A DNA stretch of 64,000 nt from Lysinibacillus alkalisoli. GTDB taxonomy: Bacteria > Bacillota > Bacilli > Bacillales_A > Planococcaceae. This document shows, piece by piece, positions 40,549-48,500 of the stretch. The stretch covers positions 1 to 64,000 of the forward strand of contig NZ_BMJT01000013.1 in assembly GCF_014643595.1 (NCBI RefSeq), written 5' to 3'. The position numbers were made by a program, and so were the translations under genes. The notes under the pieces were generated by a model, which saw nothing but the letters and a program-made list of their open reading frames with translations, did no database searches and was not told where the DNA came from. How positions within the stretch are numbered: position 1 is the first letter of the stretch; each line of letters begins with the position of its first letter.

Positions 40549-40789
40549 GCGTATCGTCAAAACACGAAAAGAACAAACCTGTTATGCATGCGAAGATAGC
40601 ATTGAAAAGGGGAGCCATGTGATTTATGTGACAGCCAAACAAGATGATAAGCACCATAACGTCCACCTACACCTAGAGTGCAACAAAGAGATGTCGAAGC
40701 GGAAAATCGCTATGACAAAAGGGTGCTTACATAACGTAAAGCAAATGCCAACTGTAGCACCAATGCTAGACAGCGACTTACCATTTTGA
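40529..40789 (+). CDS. small zinc-ribbon-like phage protein
   Basis: The 86 aa protein has CYACEDSIEKGSHVIYVT followed by HLHLECNKEM, a plausible Cys/His zinc site like those of PARP-type or similar small fingers. It ends with the acidic, aromatic DSDLPF, which resembles SSB-type C-terminal tips. Role unknown. Confidence 0.65.
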   Translation: MLEIRHKRIVKTRKEQTCYACEDSIEKGSHVIYVTAKQDDKHHNVHLHLECNKEMSKRKIAMTKGCLHNVKQMPTVAPMLDSDLPF

Positions 40790-40809
40790 TTTGAAAGGAG
40801 AATGAAGCC

Positions 40810-41163
40810 ATGATTGGAAAAGTAAAGCGCCTCAAATATGATGGCAAAGCTAAAGCATTGAAAAGCTTTGGGCGTACGATGTTAGTTACAAAAGGCGAGT
40901 TGCTGGACTACAAGCAAACGGCCAATGAAGTGACCTTATACCGTCAAGACATAGCCATCATGACGTTTTATAGCACATACGTGCGAAGTTACTTTGATAT
41001 GTATCCGTACGATGAACCAGAAGCGGTAGAGGAAATCAAAGGACTCGATGAGTTTTTACAGGCATCGTTATTACAAAACAATATTAACTATGCCTTAGAT
41101 CAAGGCGATCAAGCTTTATTCTTGGCCATCACAAATAAAAGGAGTAGAGCCGATGAAAGTTGA
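40810..41163 (+). CDS. unknown phage protein (117 aa)
   Basis: MIGKVKRLKYDGKAKALKS leads to a mixed fold and an acidic helical C-terminal half. AAAGGAG precedes the ATG. It overlaps the next gene by 11 bases. Not recognised. Confidence 0.6.
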   Translation: MIGKVKRLKYDGKAKALKSFGRTMLVTKGELLDYKQTANEVTLYRQDIAIMTFYSTYVRSYFDMYPYDEPEAVEEIKGLDEFLQASLLQNNINYALDQGDQALFLAITNKRSRADES

Positions 41164-41560
41164 AGTCATCGCACAACCTAAAATGTTTTGGTTGGCTGGC
41201 GAACAAAATTGGATGCAAGCAGTTGGTCATGAGATAAGAGTGGGCCAATATAGATTTTGCGTTATAGGCATTGGTGAAGTATTTAATATTTCAGAAGTCA
41301 CAACAGGTACAAAAGTCTTTGAAGTGCCAATGAACGGATTAACGTTGATGCTTACGTCAACTAAAGAAGATACATTAGCATTCTTTGAGGGTGTGATAGC
41401 ACCTAAGCTAGTAAGGCTTGTAGAAAAACAAGGTGATAAATTGAAACCACAATTAAAAAAATACAAAAAAATCACTAAGGAAACGTTAGGCAAAATGCCA
41501 CCTATCGAAGATTTTGATGACACGCTGATAACAGCGCCAATTAGTGATATTAAGCACTAG
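41153..41560 (+). CDS. unknown phage protein (135 aa)
   Basis: The N-terminal half is beta-rich (GQYRFCVIGIGEVFNISEV) and the C-terminal half Lys-rich and helical. AGGAG lies upstream. It is the last early gene before the reverse-strand nuclease gene. Not recognised. Confidence 0.6.
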   Translation: MKVEVIAQPKMFWLAGEQNWMQAVGHEIRVGQYRFCVIGIGEVFNISEVTTGTKVFEVPMNGLTLMLTSTKEDTLAFFEGVIAPKLVRLVEKQGDKLKPQLKKYKKITKETLGKMPPIEDFDDTLITAPISDIKH

Positions 41561-41603
41561 GAGTGTTCTTAAGAATTAATGCGTGTTAGATGAACAATGC
41601 ATA

Positions 41604-41637
41604 TAAAAAGCAGGAGCTGTTATTCACAACTCCTGCT
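41604..41637 (-). terminator. terminator of the GIY-YIG gene
   Basis: GCAGGAG (41610-41616) pairs with CTCCTGC (41630-41636), extended by TGT/ACA. On the minus strand the stem is followed by TTTTTA. It overlaps the last codons of the nuclease gene. Confidence 0.75.
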
Positions 41638-42126
41638 GTATTGATGGTACTCCCAATCATCTAATTTGCTAGTATATCGCAACCCAGAAATCTCAGGTAA
41701 AAGGTCTCTATAGTTGCCCCAATTCAAGATATGGATATCTTGGAGTTCCTTATCAGGAAATGAAGATACACTTCGAGCGTTATAGGCTGGCTTATGTACG
41801 TAAATTAAAAAACGCTCAGCTAAGTCGATTTCTTTAGTCCATTGCACTTTTGATGGTATTTGTGCGCCATGTAAAGTGCCCACATATATTTTACTGTTGT
41901 TGGAATCATTAGTATCAAGCCAATTCTCTTGGGAGATTCGTTTGCCTAGTGTTTGATTACTCGTTTGCCCAATGTACAGTAATACATCTTTTCCGTAGAC
42001 AGGGTGTTTGCCATAAATTTGATAGATGCCGAAATCATATGCTCTGTTGTTTAATTTTGAAAGATCGGCAAGGTGGTATGGACCTTCCCAATCAATTTGA
42101 ATGATTTGAACTTGAGTAATATCCAT
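41620..42126 (-). CDS. GIY-YIG nuclease family protein
   Basis: The 168 aa protein has the GIY-YIG pattern: FGIYQIYG, then LLYIGQTSNQTLGKRISQ with the conserved Arg, and a later Glu (EIDLAERFLIYVHKPAYN) in the expected catalytic place. It is encoded against the early genes, has its own -10 (TATAAT, minus strand 42159-42154) and terminator, and looks like cargo. It could be a free-standing homing nuclease or a defence enzyme. Confidence 0.8.
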   Translation of the reverse strand: MDITQVQIIQIDWEGPYHLADLSKLNNRAYDFGIYQIYGKHPVYGKDVLLYIGQTSNQTLGKRISQENWLDTNDSNNSKIYVGTLHGAQIPSKVQWTKEIDLAERFLIYVHKPAYNARSVSSFPDKELQDIHILNWGNYRDLLPEISGLRYTSKLDDWEYHQYSRSCE

Positions 42127-42243
42127 TAAAACACTCCAAACAAAGTTTTCTAAATTATAGCTTATTTAACAGCCTTATTTTGTAGAGTAGCAAAAATCGA
42201 GACAAAAGTGGGATTTTATAGATAAAGAAAGGATGAATGCATA

Positions 42244-42501
42244 ATGAAATCCATTGTATTAGATACATTTATTGAATCGAAAGAAGTCGCTAATTGTAGA
42301 ATGCCTATGATTGTAATTTACGATAAACCACTAGATCATCCTCATTATTTTGTTGGCCGTTTGTTTGATCTAGATACACCTACTTGTTGGTTAGTAAAGG
42401 CATTAACGTTAACAGAGGTTATAGAGAAAGTGCCTAGTCATTTTACACGTATGAATCGTCATCCAGCTGATGATAAAAATATTGTATGTACGTATTTATG
42501 A
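42244..42501 (+). CDS. conserved phage protein (85 aa)
   Basis: Start ATG 42244 follows AAAGGATG. The sequence MPMIVIYDKPLDHP, then FVGRLFDL and FTRMNRHPADDKNIV, resembles a small conserved protein found in many Bacillales phages near replication genes. Function unknown. Confidence 0.65.
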   Translation: MKSIVLDTFIESKEVANCRMPMIVIYDKPLDHPHYFVGRLFDLDTPTCWLVKALTLTEVIEKVPSHFTRMNRHPADDKNIVCTYL

Positions 42502-42512
42502 GGTGATGTTAC

Positions 42513-42663
42513 ATGAAATCGAATCTATATGGAGTTATTGCAAGGATGGCATAAGGTAAGCAAAGCCGTAGTGACAGATGCAGCGGTTAGTAAGGATGAT
42601 GTGTTGTACATTAATCGAAAAATGTATGAAGAGTGCCAATTACCATTAAGATTTGAGGTGTAG
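42513..42663 (+). pseudogene. small phage gene with a one-base frameshift
   Basis: The ATG at 42513 has AGGTGATG upstream but reads only MKSNLYGVIARMA before a stop. Removing one G from TATGGAG (42528-42534) would join MKSNLYE to LLQGWHKVSKAVVTDAA and the 44-codon frame that ends at 42663. That second frame begins at ATG 42529 but lacks a ribosome site. A one-base insertion is the simplest explanation. Confidence 0.55.
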
Positions 42664-42665
42664 AC

Positions 42666-42833
42666 ATGGAAGCAAAAGAAATGTTGGCGCATTACAAACT
42701 ACATGGTGAACGTATAGACGAGGTGCTTTATCAAACGGTGATGGAAAGATTTGAGGAATGGGAAGCTAATGCAGCATCTGAAAAATACGCTGAAGACGAA
42801 AAAAGAACATCAAAAGATGTTCATATTGATTAA
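42666..42833 (+). CDS. small phage protein (55 aa)
   Basis: MEAKEMLAHYKLHGERIDEV is followed by an acidic helical tail. It begins two bases after the preceding stop. Its 3' end contains the terminator of the convergent cargo gene. Not recognised. Confidence 0.5.
   Translation: MEAKEMLAHYKLHGERIDEVLYQTVMERFEEWEANAASEKYAEDEKRTSKDVHID
42797..42822 (-). terminator. terminator of the decarboxylase-like cargo gene
   Basis: GAACATC-AAAA-GATGTTC forms a 7-bp hairpin. On the minus strand it is followed by TTTTTTCG, placing it 12 bases beyond the stop of the gene ending at 42834. Confidence 0.8.
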
Positions 42834-43274
42834 CTATTCTTCTGTTATGGTATTTCCCATTGCGATAGAAATTCTATTCCAGCTATTAATTTGGTTAATA
42901 ATAAGAACAAGGTCAACATATTGTTTCTCGTCATAATATTTACGTACTTGCTGATAGAGGTCGTCTGAAACTCTCTTGGTAGGGATTAATGTAATGTGTT
43001 CGGCAAGTTGGAGAGCAACTTTCTCTTCAGCAGAATAAAAATCACATTCACTCCAAGTACTTAAACAATAAATACGCTTTTCAGTTTCTCCCATTTTACG
43101 AGCATCAGTTGTATGCAGATTTAAACAGTATGCACAGCCATTTATTTGAGAAACCCTTATTTTTATAAGTTCTCTTAGTTTTCTATTAATGGCAGATTGC
43201 TTGGTGTATTTCTCCATATTCATCATAATATCCATGCCTTCTGAGCCTATAGTGTAGTAGTCTAATCTTTTCAA
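42834..43274 (-). CDS. carboxymuconolactone decarboxylase/AhpD-like protein
   Basis: The 146 aa protein has the AhpD-like CxxCxxxH motif in GCAYCLNLHTTDA, preceded by LRELIKIRVSQIN. The C-terminal IINQINSWNRI helix is typical of the family. Members reduce peroxides or decarboxylate lactones; the Cys pair favours a redox role. It starts at TTG with AAAGGAG and has its own terminator. It looks like a cargo gene on the reverse strand and has no evident phage function. Confidence 0.85.
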   Translation of the reverse strand: MKRLDYYTIGSEGMDIMMNMEKYTKQSAINRKLRELIKIRVSQINGCAYCLNLHTTDARKMGETEKRIYCLSTWSECDFYSAEEKVALQLAEHITLIPTKRVSDDLYQQVRKYYDEKQYVDLVLIINQINSWNRISIAMGNTITEE

Positions 43275-43528
43275 AGTTTTTCACTCCTTTTCAGTTATAG
43301 ATTAACTATAAGCCATTTCTAATGGTGGTGCTAATGATGAGGCTTAACATGAGTAGGTAGATGGTATGAAAGTTTAATGCCCCATTCTGATACAAATGGG
43401 ATTGTAGTTTATAAAGTGGAGGAGTGAGATATGTGGTTCCTTACACTAAATAAAAAAAGAGTCAGCTAGATCAGCCAACCCTTCAGCAAAATTATACAAC
43501 ACTATTATAACATGCAGGAGGGCGAAAA
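43275..43528. other. gap between cargo gene and small basic gene
   Basis: No clear gene is present. A 12-codon frame (ATG 43431, GGAGGAG upstream, product MWFLTLNKKRVS) could be a leader peptide but is too short to support. A weak promoter (TTAGAA, 17 bases, TATAAC on the minus strand) could serve the cargo gene. Confidence 0.35.
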
Positions 43529-43654
43529 ATGAAACGTAAGCATAGGCGAGCTAAAGAAAGGCGATGGATGGCCAAAAGACAGAAGACATTCTACAAGCAA
43601 CGGTTTGCAGAAGGTTTCCGCAATTGGTTTGTACAACGTGGCGTTATTAAATAA
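43529..43654 (+). CDS. DUF3983-like small basic protein
   Basis: The 41 aa product MKRKHRRAKERRWMAKR ends with FRNWFVQRGVIK, similar to the small basic DUF3983 proteins of Bacillus phages. AGGAGGG precedes the ATG. Possibly nucleic-acid binding; function unknown. Confidence 0.55.
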   Translation: MKRKHRRAKERRWMAKRQKTFYKQRFAEGFRNWFVQRGVIK

Positions 43655-43657
43655 AAA

Positions 43658-43686
43658 CAACAAGCGGGTATCATGCTCGCTTGTTT
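43658..43686 (+). terminator. hairpin after the small basic gene
   Basis: AACAAGCG pairs with CGCTTGTT and is followed by TCTTC. It is a moderate candidate for an intrinsic terminator or processing site. Confidence 0.5.
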
Positions 43687-43711
43687 CTTCACTTTAGTGA
43701 GGAGGGGGACA

Positions 43712-44086
43712 ATGGATAGGCTGTTAACAATAATTTTATTGGTAGTTTATAAAATTAAAGAAATAAATGTGAATGTTTTGCTACTTGCAGATAAAATAAT
43801 TTATCTTACTGAAGGATATGACAAAGAAGGTGATGTTATGGATTTAAGAGGATTTTGCTATAAGAAAGGATATATATGGTCCCCAGAAGTAGAAAGGCAA
43901 TATCAATTCTTGCTTAGATCGGCGCGAATCAAAAATATAGAATCGCAAGAAATAGATGAAATCATTTATAAGTTACTTAGAACAAATAAATATATTCTCA
44001 CAAGACGTAAAAGCGAGAGGTTGTCTGCAACTATAAAAAGCGTCGAGATTGTAATGAAAACGCAAATACCACGCAGGAAAGGGTGA
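43712..44086 (+). CDS. unknown phage protein (124 aa)
   Basis: ATG 43712 with GGAGGGGG upstream gives MDRLLTIILLVVYKIKE. The hydrophobic first ~30 residues could be one membrane helix. The C-terminal part is basic and helical. An internal ATG at 43838 with GAAGGTG is an alternative start (83 aa). It overlaps the next gene. Not recognised. Confidence 0.5.
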   Translation: MDRLLTIILLVVYKIKEINVNVLLLADKIIYLTEGYDKEGDVMDLRGFCYKKGYIWSPEVERQYQFLLRSARIKNIESQEIDEIIYKLLRTNKYILTRRKSERLSATIKSVEIVMKTQIPRRKG

Positions 44087-44616
44087 AAGATGTGCTAGAC
44101 ATGCTAAGTAGTTATCACGAAACTAAGAAACGTACGAAGGAGTTAAAACATCAATTAGAAGAAAAAAGAGAGACGATGAAAGATAACAGAAGTGAAACAG
44201 CTTCTTTGGATAATGAAATCAGCATCGTTAATAGCATGTTGTCAGACATAGAGTATACGATTGCGTGGTTAACATCTGGTAGACAACCAGGTGCAATGCG
44301 TGGGATCGAAAGGCAAGCAGCGTACAAACGAGAGGTGCCTTTTGACAGCAAATGGCTAGATGTAATGATAGAGCAAGGCACTATCATACATGAGTTGGAA
44401 AAGCCAGATGGTGAAGTCGAGGAAATGAAGGAGCAACTGGTAGCAGACTTAAAGAAATGCTTAACGTCAACACAACAAGATGTATTTATAATGGTGGCAC
44501 AAGGATTAGAACGATCTAATATAGCTAAAGTGTTGGGCATTAGTAGACAAGCAGTGCACGAAACAATTGTAAGAGGTAAGCGCAACATTAAAGAAGCAGG
44601 ATGGATGATGGTATGA
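44083..44616 (+). CDS. sigma-70 region 4-like late regulator
   Basis: The 177 aa protein has an N-terminal coiled coil (residues ~10-60) and a C-terminal sigma region 4-type helix-turn-helix (LTSTQQDVFIMVAQGLERSN, then IAKVLGISRQAVHETIVRGK). Proteins like this lie just before the packaging genes in many Firmicute prophages (ArpU/RinA/XpaF-type) and switch on late genes. GTG start overlapping the previous stop. Confidence 0.8.
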   Translation: MKDVLDMLSSYHETKKRTKELKHQLEEKRETMKDNRSETASLDNEISIVNSMLSDIEYTIAWLTSGRQPGAMRGIERQAAYKREVPFDSKWLDVMIEQGTIIHELEKPDGEVEEMKEQLVADLKKCLTSTQQDVFIMVAQGLERSNIAKVLGISRQAVHETIVRGKRNIKEAGWMMV

Positions 44617-45185
44617 GGGTAGAGCCGATAAGAGAAGATGAATGGGTAGTAGCGTTCGCTGAGTATCTCAAGAAGAAAAGTGAACGAAATTACATTATGT
44701 TTATGATAGGTGTATACACGGGATTGAGAATATCAGATATCCTTCCGTTAAGAGTAGCAGACGTAGTAGGTAGCCATATGGTACTCGTTGAAAAGAAAAC
44801 GAAAAAACAAAAGAGAATCATATTACATCCCACACTAAAGAAAGCGTTGAATAAATATATTGCTGACAAAAAGAAAACAGAACTGCTTATCCCGTCACGA
44901 GAACGTACCAAGACAGGAAGAGAGAAACCTATTAGCAGGCATACTGCGTTATATATACTACAAGAGGCAGCAGCAGCTGTAGGGTATGACGAGAGAATTG
45001 GTACACACTCATTACGTAAAACGTTTGGCTTCAGGCATTACCAACAATATAAAGATGTTGCAGAGCTTCAGATCATATTTAATCATGATAGCCAATATGA
45101 AACGTTAAAGTATATAGGAGTGATGAGCGAGAAGATAGAGCAGGGTATTGTAAAGATGAAAGACCCTAAAGGATTATTAGTGTGA
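44613..45185 (+). CDS. short tyrosine recombinase
   Basis: The 190 aa protein is essentially a catalytic domain: first Arg in GVYTGLRISDIL, Lys region in EKKTKKQKR, HSLRKTFGFRHY with the His-x-x-Arg, NHDS with the second His, and the nucleophile in YETLKYIGV. The usual N-terminal arm-binding domain is absent. Such short integrases often precede terminase genes in Bacillus phages. With a serine recombinase at the att end, this one may resolve dimers or invert DNA. ATG 44613 overlaps the previous stop. Confidence 0.88.
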   Translation: MRVEPIREDEWVVAFAEYLKKKSERNYIMFMIGVYTGLRISDILPLRVADVVGSHMVLVEKKTKKQKRIILHPTLKKALNKYIADKKKTELLIPSRERTKTGREKPISRHTALYILQEAAAAVGYDERIGTHSLRKTFGFRHYQQYKDVAELQIIFNHDSQYETLKYIGVMSEKIEQGIVKMKDPKGLLV

Positions 45186-45292
45186 GGCAAATCCAAAAAG
45201 TTAAAAGCAAAAACGAAAAGTAGAAATGTAAAAAGTAAAAATGGGAAAACAGAATCAGCAAACCTAAAACACAAAACACAAAATACAAAATG

Positions 45293-45328
45293 AAAAAGGT
45301 GTATCCGAAATGGGGTATGCCTTTTTCA
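45293..45328 (+). terminator. terminator after the tyrosine recombinase gene
   Basis: AAAAAGGTGTATCC pairs with GGGTATGCCTTTTT, including G-U pairs, around a short loop. It ends the early/middle transcript about 110 bases after the recombinase stop. The A-rich stretch 45186-45292 before it contains ACAAAAC-type tandem repeats and no gene. Confidence 0.8.
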
Positions 45329-45361
45329 TTTGATGAAAGTCCAGTGTGCGGTAGGTGAGTT

Positions 45362-45484
45362 ATGTATAGTACATGGCCAAGTATGAGTAGCGCGAGAATG
45401 AGGGGGGAAGGTTTGCCTCAAAGCGACACAGGTATTGCATGTAAAGAGAATACGGTTGACATTACTGATTTAGTTTGCCGCTAG
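45362..45484 (+). CDS. possible 40-residue protein
   Basis: GTAGGTGAG lies close to the ATG, which gives MYSTWPSMSSARMRGEG and ends TDLVCR. No family is recognised and the composition is not decisive. Confidence 0.3.
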   Translation: MYSTWPSMSSARMRGEGLPQSDTGIACKENTVDITDLVCR

Positions 45485-45830
45485 TACATGGTTATTTATA
45501 ACAGTAAATGGATTGTTATACCTTGTGTTATACGGTGATGGTTGCTATTGATAAAGCAGTTGCACGTATTAGGACTAGATATACAACTCATTTTAAAAGA
45601 AATGCATAGACGTTGATATACCAACGCTCAGCAGTGATCTTACGAGTTGCACTCTTACTAGATTACGTATAACTCAAGCCATCAGCCTTGACGATTGCCG
45701 ACTAAGGGTGAGAGAGCAAGGAGCAGTCGCCTTGTGGATAAGCGCTATGAAGCTATACAGCTCTAAGGCTCAATGATTTTTGTTTATTTTTGGTAAAAGA
45801 ATTGGGTCCTTTGAGGTTTTTGATTTTGGT
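45485..45830. other. non-coding stretch before terminase genes
   Basis: No gene can be supported. A CGTTG-ATATAC-CAACG hairpin lies at 45611-45626, and the sequence around 45630-45760 is unusually GC-rich for the region. It may contain terminase-binding sites next to the candidate cos. Confidence 0.35.
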
Positions 45831-45858
45831 ACGGGCGCTCACGAGCCCGCGGCGGCTC
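45831..45858. other. candidate cos site
   Basis: A sharply GC-rich island (ACGGGCGCTC, then GAGCCCGCGGCGGCTC with GAGCC/GGCTC arms) stands in AT-rich DNA 80 bases upstream of the small terminase gene. Phages with GpA/Nu1-type terminases usually have a GC-rich cohesive-end site in this place. Confidence 0.4.
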
Positions 45859-45937
45859 AAATTTTCAATTCAAAAAGCTCATTTCGTTTTCGGTGTGGGA
45901 TGAGTGATTTTTAAAAATAAAGAGAGGGCGTGAGCAC

Positions 45938-46486
45938 ATGAGTGGCAAGGGATTGAAGGGAAATGACTATCTTGTATCAACCAACGAACTTTGCGAAATC
46001 ATGGGTTTATCGTCGCGGAGAATACAGCAATTAGTAGACGAAAAAGCGGTAGTTAGAGCCTCGCATGGCAAGTATGATTTGCCTGCGACCTTTAAAGCTT
46101 ACTTGGAATACGAAAAAGAAAAGGTTATTGCTGATGACCCTGATTTAGATAAATTAAGAGAAGAAACATTATGGACGAGGGCTAGACGTAAAAAAACAGA
46201 AGCAGAATTAGGTATCATTACCGGCAAGTTGCATCGAGCCGGAGACGTAGAAAGTATTATGAATGCGATGATGATGTCGTTTAGGTCGCAATTACTTTCG
46301 TTTGCTTCTCGGTTGGCGCCAAAAGTACAAGGAAAAAAAGACCTTGTAGAGATACAGGAGCTTGTCAAAGATGAAGTTGAGGATTTAATGAACGAATTAA
46401 AAGATTACGATCCCGATGTATTTTATGCGGAAAGTGATGATGTTATAACCTCCGATGAGCCTATGGACGGTGAAAGGGTTGAATGA
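45938..46486 (+). CDS. terminase small subunit (Nu1-like)
   Basis: The 182 aa protein has an N-terminal winged-helix DNA-binding segment (VSTNELCEIMGLSSRRIQQL) like lambda Nu1, a helical middle (LDKLREETLWTRARRKKTEA), and an acidic C-terminus that contacts the large subunit. It recognises cos and starts packaging. The ribosome site is GAGAGGGCG. Confidence 0.85.
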   Translation: MSGKGLKGNDYLVSTNELCEIMGLSSRRIQQLVDEKAVVRASHGKYDLPATFKAYLEYEKEKVIADDPDLDKLREETLWTRARRKKTEAELGIITGKLHRAGDVESIMNAMMMSFRSQLLSFASRLAPKVQGKKDLVEIQELVKDEVEDLMNELKDYDPDVFYAESDDVITSDEPMDGERVE

Positions 46487-48251
46487 CGCAAGTTTAGACC
46501 GTACAAAGGAGTTATTCAGGAGGATAGCTCGCCAGGCATTAACGCCATCTCCTAAATTAACGGTCAGTGAATGGGCTGACGAACATAGACGCTTATCCAG
46601 TGAAGCTTCAGCTGAAGCGGGACGCTGGAGAACATCACGCGCTGAGTATCAACGTGAAATAATGGATGCTATTAACGATCCGTATGTTGAAGATATTGTA
46701 ATAATGGCTTCAGCGCAGGTTGGGAAGTCTGAAATCGTGCTAAATGGTCTTGGTTACTACATTCATTATGACCCTTCACCGATTTTACTCATACAACCAA
46801 CGGAAGCTAAGGCCAAGGATTTTTCGAAAGAGCGTGTCGCACCTATGATTCGGGATTCCCCTGCTTTGTCTGAACGCGTTGGAGGATTTAGAAGCAAGGA
46901 TAGCTCTAACACGATATTATTCAAATCGTTTCCTGGCGGTTTTATAGCCCTAGGGGGAGCGAATGCACCTGCGGGGTTAGCGGCTAGACCGATTCGAGTT
47001 GTTCTAGCGGACGAAATTGATAGATTCCCTGTATCTGCAGGCGAAGAGGGGGACCCGTTAGACTTAGCGGAAAAACGTACAACAGCCTTTTACAACCGCA
47101 AAAAAATAAAAGTATCAACACCAACAGTAAAGGGTGCCTCAAGGATAGAAATGGAATTTAACCTTAGCACCAAAGAATATTACAACTTGCCATGTCCTCG
47201 ATGTGGAGAATATCAGCCATTGAGATGGGAACAAATAGATTTTGAAAGTGAATGTCATCGTTGTGAACATTGTGGGTTTTTAAGTGATGAATTTGATTGG
47301 AAAAATCAACAAGGGAAATGGGTGGCTACAGCAGAATCTAAAATGCGTGGTTTTCACCTGAATGAATTATTAAGCCCATTTCGTCGCTGGGGAGAAATTA
47401 TAGCTGATTTTAAAAAAGCGAAAAGAAAAGGTACGGAGGCATTAAAAGTATTTAAAAATACGTCTCTTGGCGAAACGTGGGAAGAAGAAGGAACAGCACT
47501 AGACGAAGAAACATTAGTTAGACGCCAAGAAGATTACGATGCGGAAGTGCCTGAGGGAGTAAAAATATTGACTGCTGCTGTTGACGTCCAAGACGACCGA
47601 TTTGAAATTGAGGTTGTTGGATGGGGCGTTGACAAAGAAAGTTGGGGCATTCAATATCATGTCATTCACGGGGATTTAAATACGCCAGGACCGTGGGCGC
47701 AGTTAGATGAGTTTTTACTTAAACGCTTTGAAAAAGAAGACGGTCGAAAGTTTGGCATAGCTTGCACGTTAATGGATAGTGGTGGCCATTTTACACAAGA
47801 AGTTTATAAGTTTACAAAACCAAGGCTCAGCAGAGGTGTATATGCAATTAAAGGGGAATCGTCGCAAATGAGCGAATACACGCCGTTAATCGCTGGATAT
47901 TCGAAGCCTAAACCGATAGAAGCGGTATTAGTTAAGTTAGGCGTAAATGAAGGTAAAGTATACGTTATGTCAGCACTACAAGTAGAAGATCCAGGACCAA
48001 ACTATTGTCATTTTCCGCGTGGCAAAGGATACAGCGCTCAATATTTTAGAACCCTAACAGCGGAGCGGCTGGAAACCGTGTTTATCGGCGGCATACCTAA
48101 GCAAAGGTGGAAACAAATTAGAGCGCGAAATGAAGGTTTTGATTTAAGGGTATATAATGCGGCAGCATTAGAAATTTTGAATCCAGACCTAGAAAAAGAA
48201 TATCAAGTAGATCATACAAGAGTGCGGAAACGACGCAGGAGAAGGAGGTAA
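46455..48251 (+). CDS. terminase large subunit (GpA family)
   Basis: The ~590 aa protein belongs to the lambda GpA family. SEWADEHRRLSSEASAEAG, the ATPase P-loop region IMASAQVGKSEI, Walker B VVLADEIDRFP, a zinc-finger-like CPRCGEYQPL with CEHCG, and the nuclease Asp region AAVDVQDDRFEIEVVGWG follow in order. It ends in a run of Arg. The exact start is uncertain: ATG 46455, GTG 46470 or TTG 46479; all overlap the small subunit gene, so coupling is likely. Confidence 0.93.
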   Translation: MSLWTVKGLNDASLDRTKELFRRIARQALTPSPKLTVSEWADEHRRLSSEASAEAGRWRTSRAEYQREIMDAINDPYVEDIVIMASAQVGKSEIVLNGLGYYIHYDPSPILLIQPTEAKAKDFSKERVAPMIRDSPALSERVGGFRSKDSSNTILFKSFPGGFIALGGANAPAGLAARPIRVVLADEIDRFPVSAGEEGDPLDLAEKRTTAFYNRKKIKVSTPTVKGASRIEMEFNLSTKEYYNLPCPRCGEYQPLRWEQIDFESECHRCEHCGFLSDEFDWKNQQGKWVATAESKMRGFHLNELLSPFRRWGEIIADFKKAKRKGTEALKVFKNTSLGETWEEEGTALDEETLVRRQEDYDAEVPEGVKILTAAVDVQDDRFEIEVVGWGVDKESWGIQYHVIHGDLNTPGPWAQLDEFLLKRFEKEDGRKFGIACTLMDSGGHFTQEVYKFTKPRLSRGVYAIKGESSQMSEYTPLIAGYSKPKPIEAVLVKLGVNEGKVYVMSALQVEDPGPNYCHFPRGKGYSAQYFRTLTAERLETVFIGGIPKQRWKQIRARNEGFDLRVYNAAALEILNPDLEKEYQVDHTRVRKRRRRRR

Positions 48252-48254
48252 AAC

Positions 48255-48488
48255 ATGAGTAAAAGTGTTATCACTATTGAGTATGCACGTGAGCAATTAA
48301 TGGTATGGTATGCGGCAATGGAAGCGGTAGCTTCAGGGCAAGATTATAAAATCGGAACACGTATGCTATCGATGCCGAATTTAAAAGAAATACGGACCCA
48401 AATTAAATATTGGGAAGATAAAATCAGTGAATTACAGCGTGGTAAACGTAGTCGTAGAACTTTTAATATTGTGCCAGTGGATATGTAA
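48255..48488 (+). CDS. DUF6148/gpW-like head-tail connector protein
   Basis: The 77 aa protein (TIEYAREQLMVWYAAMEAVA, then QDYKIGTRMLSM and LKEIRTQIKYWEDKI) matches the small family located between large terminase and portal, equivalent to lambda gpW. AGGAGG precedes the ATG. Confidence 0.75.
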   Translation: MSKSVITIEYAREQLMVWYAAMEAVASGQDYKIGTRMLSMPNLKEIRTQIKYWEDKISELQRGKRSRRTFNIVPVDM

Positions 48489-48500
48489 GGGGGGGTTGTC

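Noticed and set aside
43431-43469. 12-codon frame MWFLTLNKKRVS as a gene
   Set aside because: It has a ribosome site but is too short, has no recognisable family, and is not tied to a clear attenuator.
45600-45770. tRNA-like or other RNA gene in the GC-richer gap before the terminase
   Set aside because: No cloverleaf, T-loop GTTCRA signature or CCA end could be found. Only one simple hairpin is clear.
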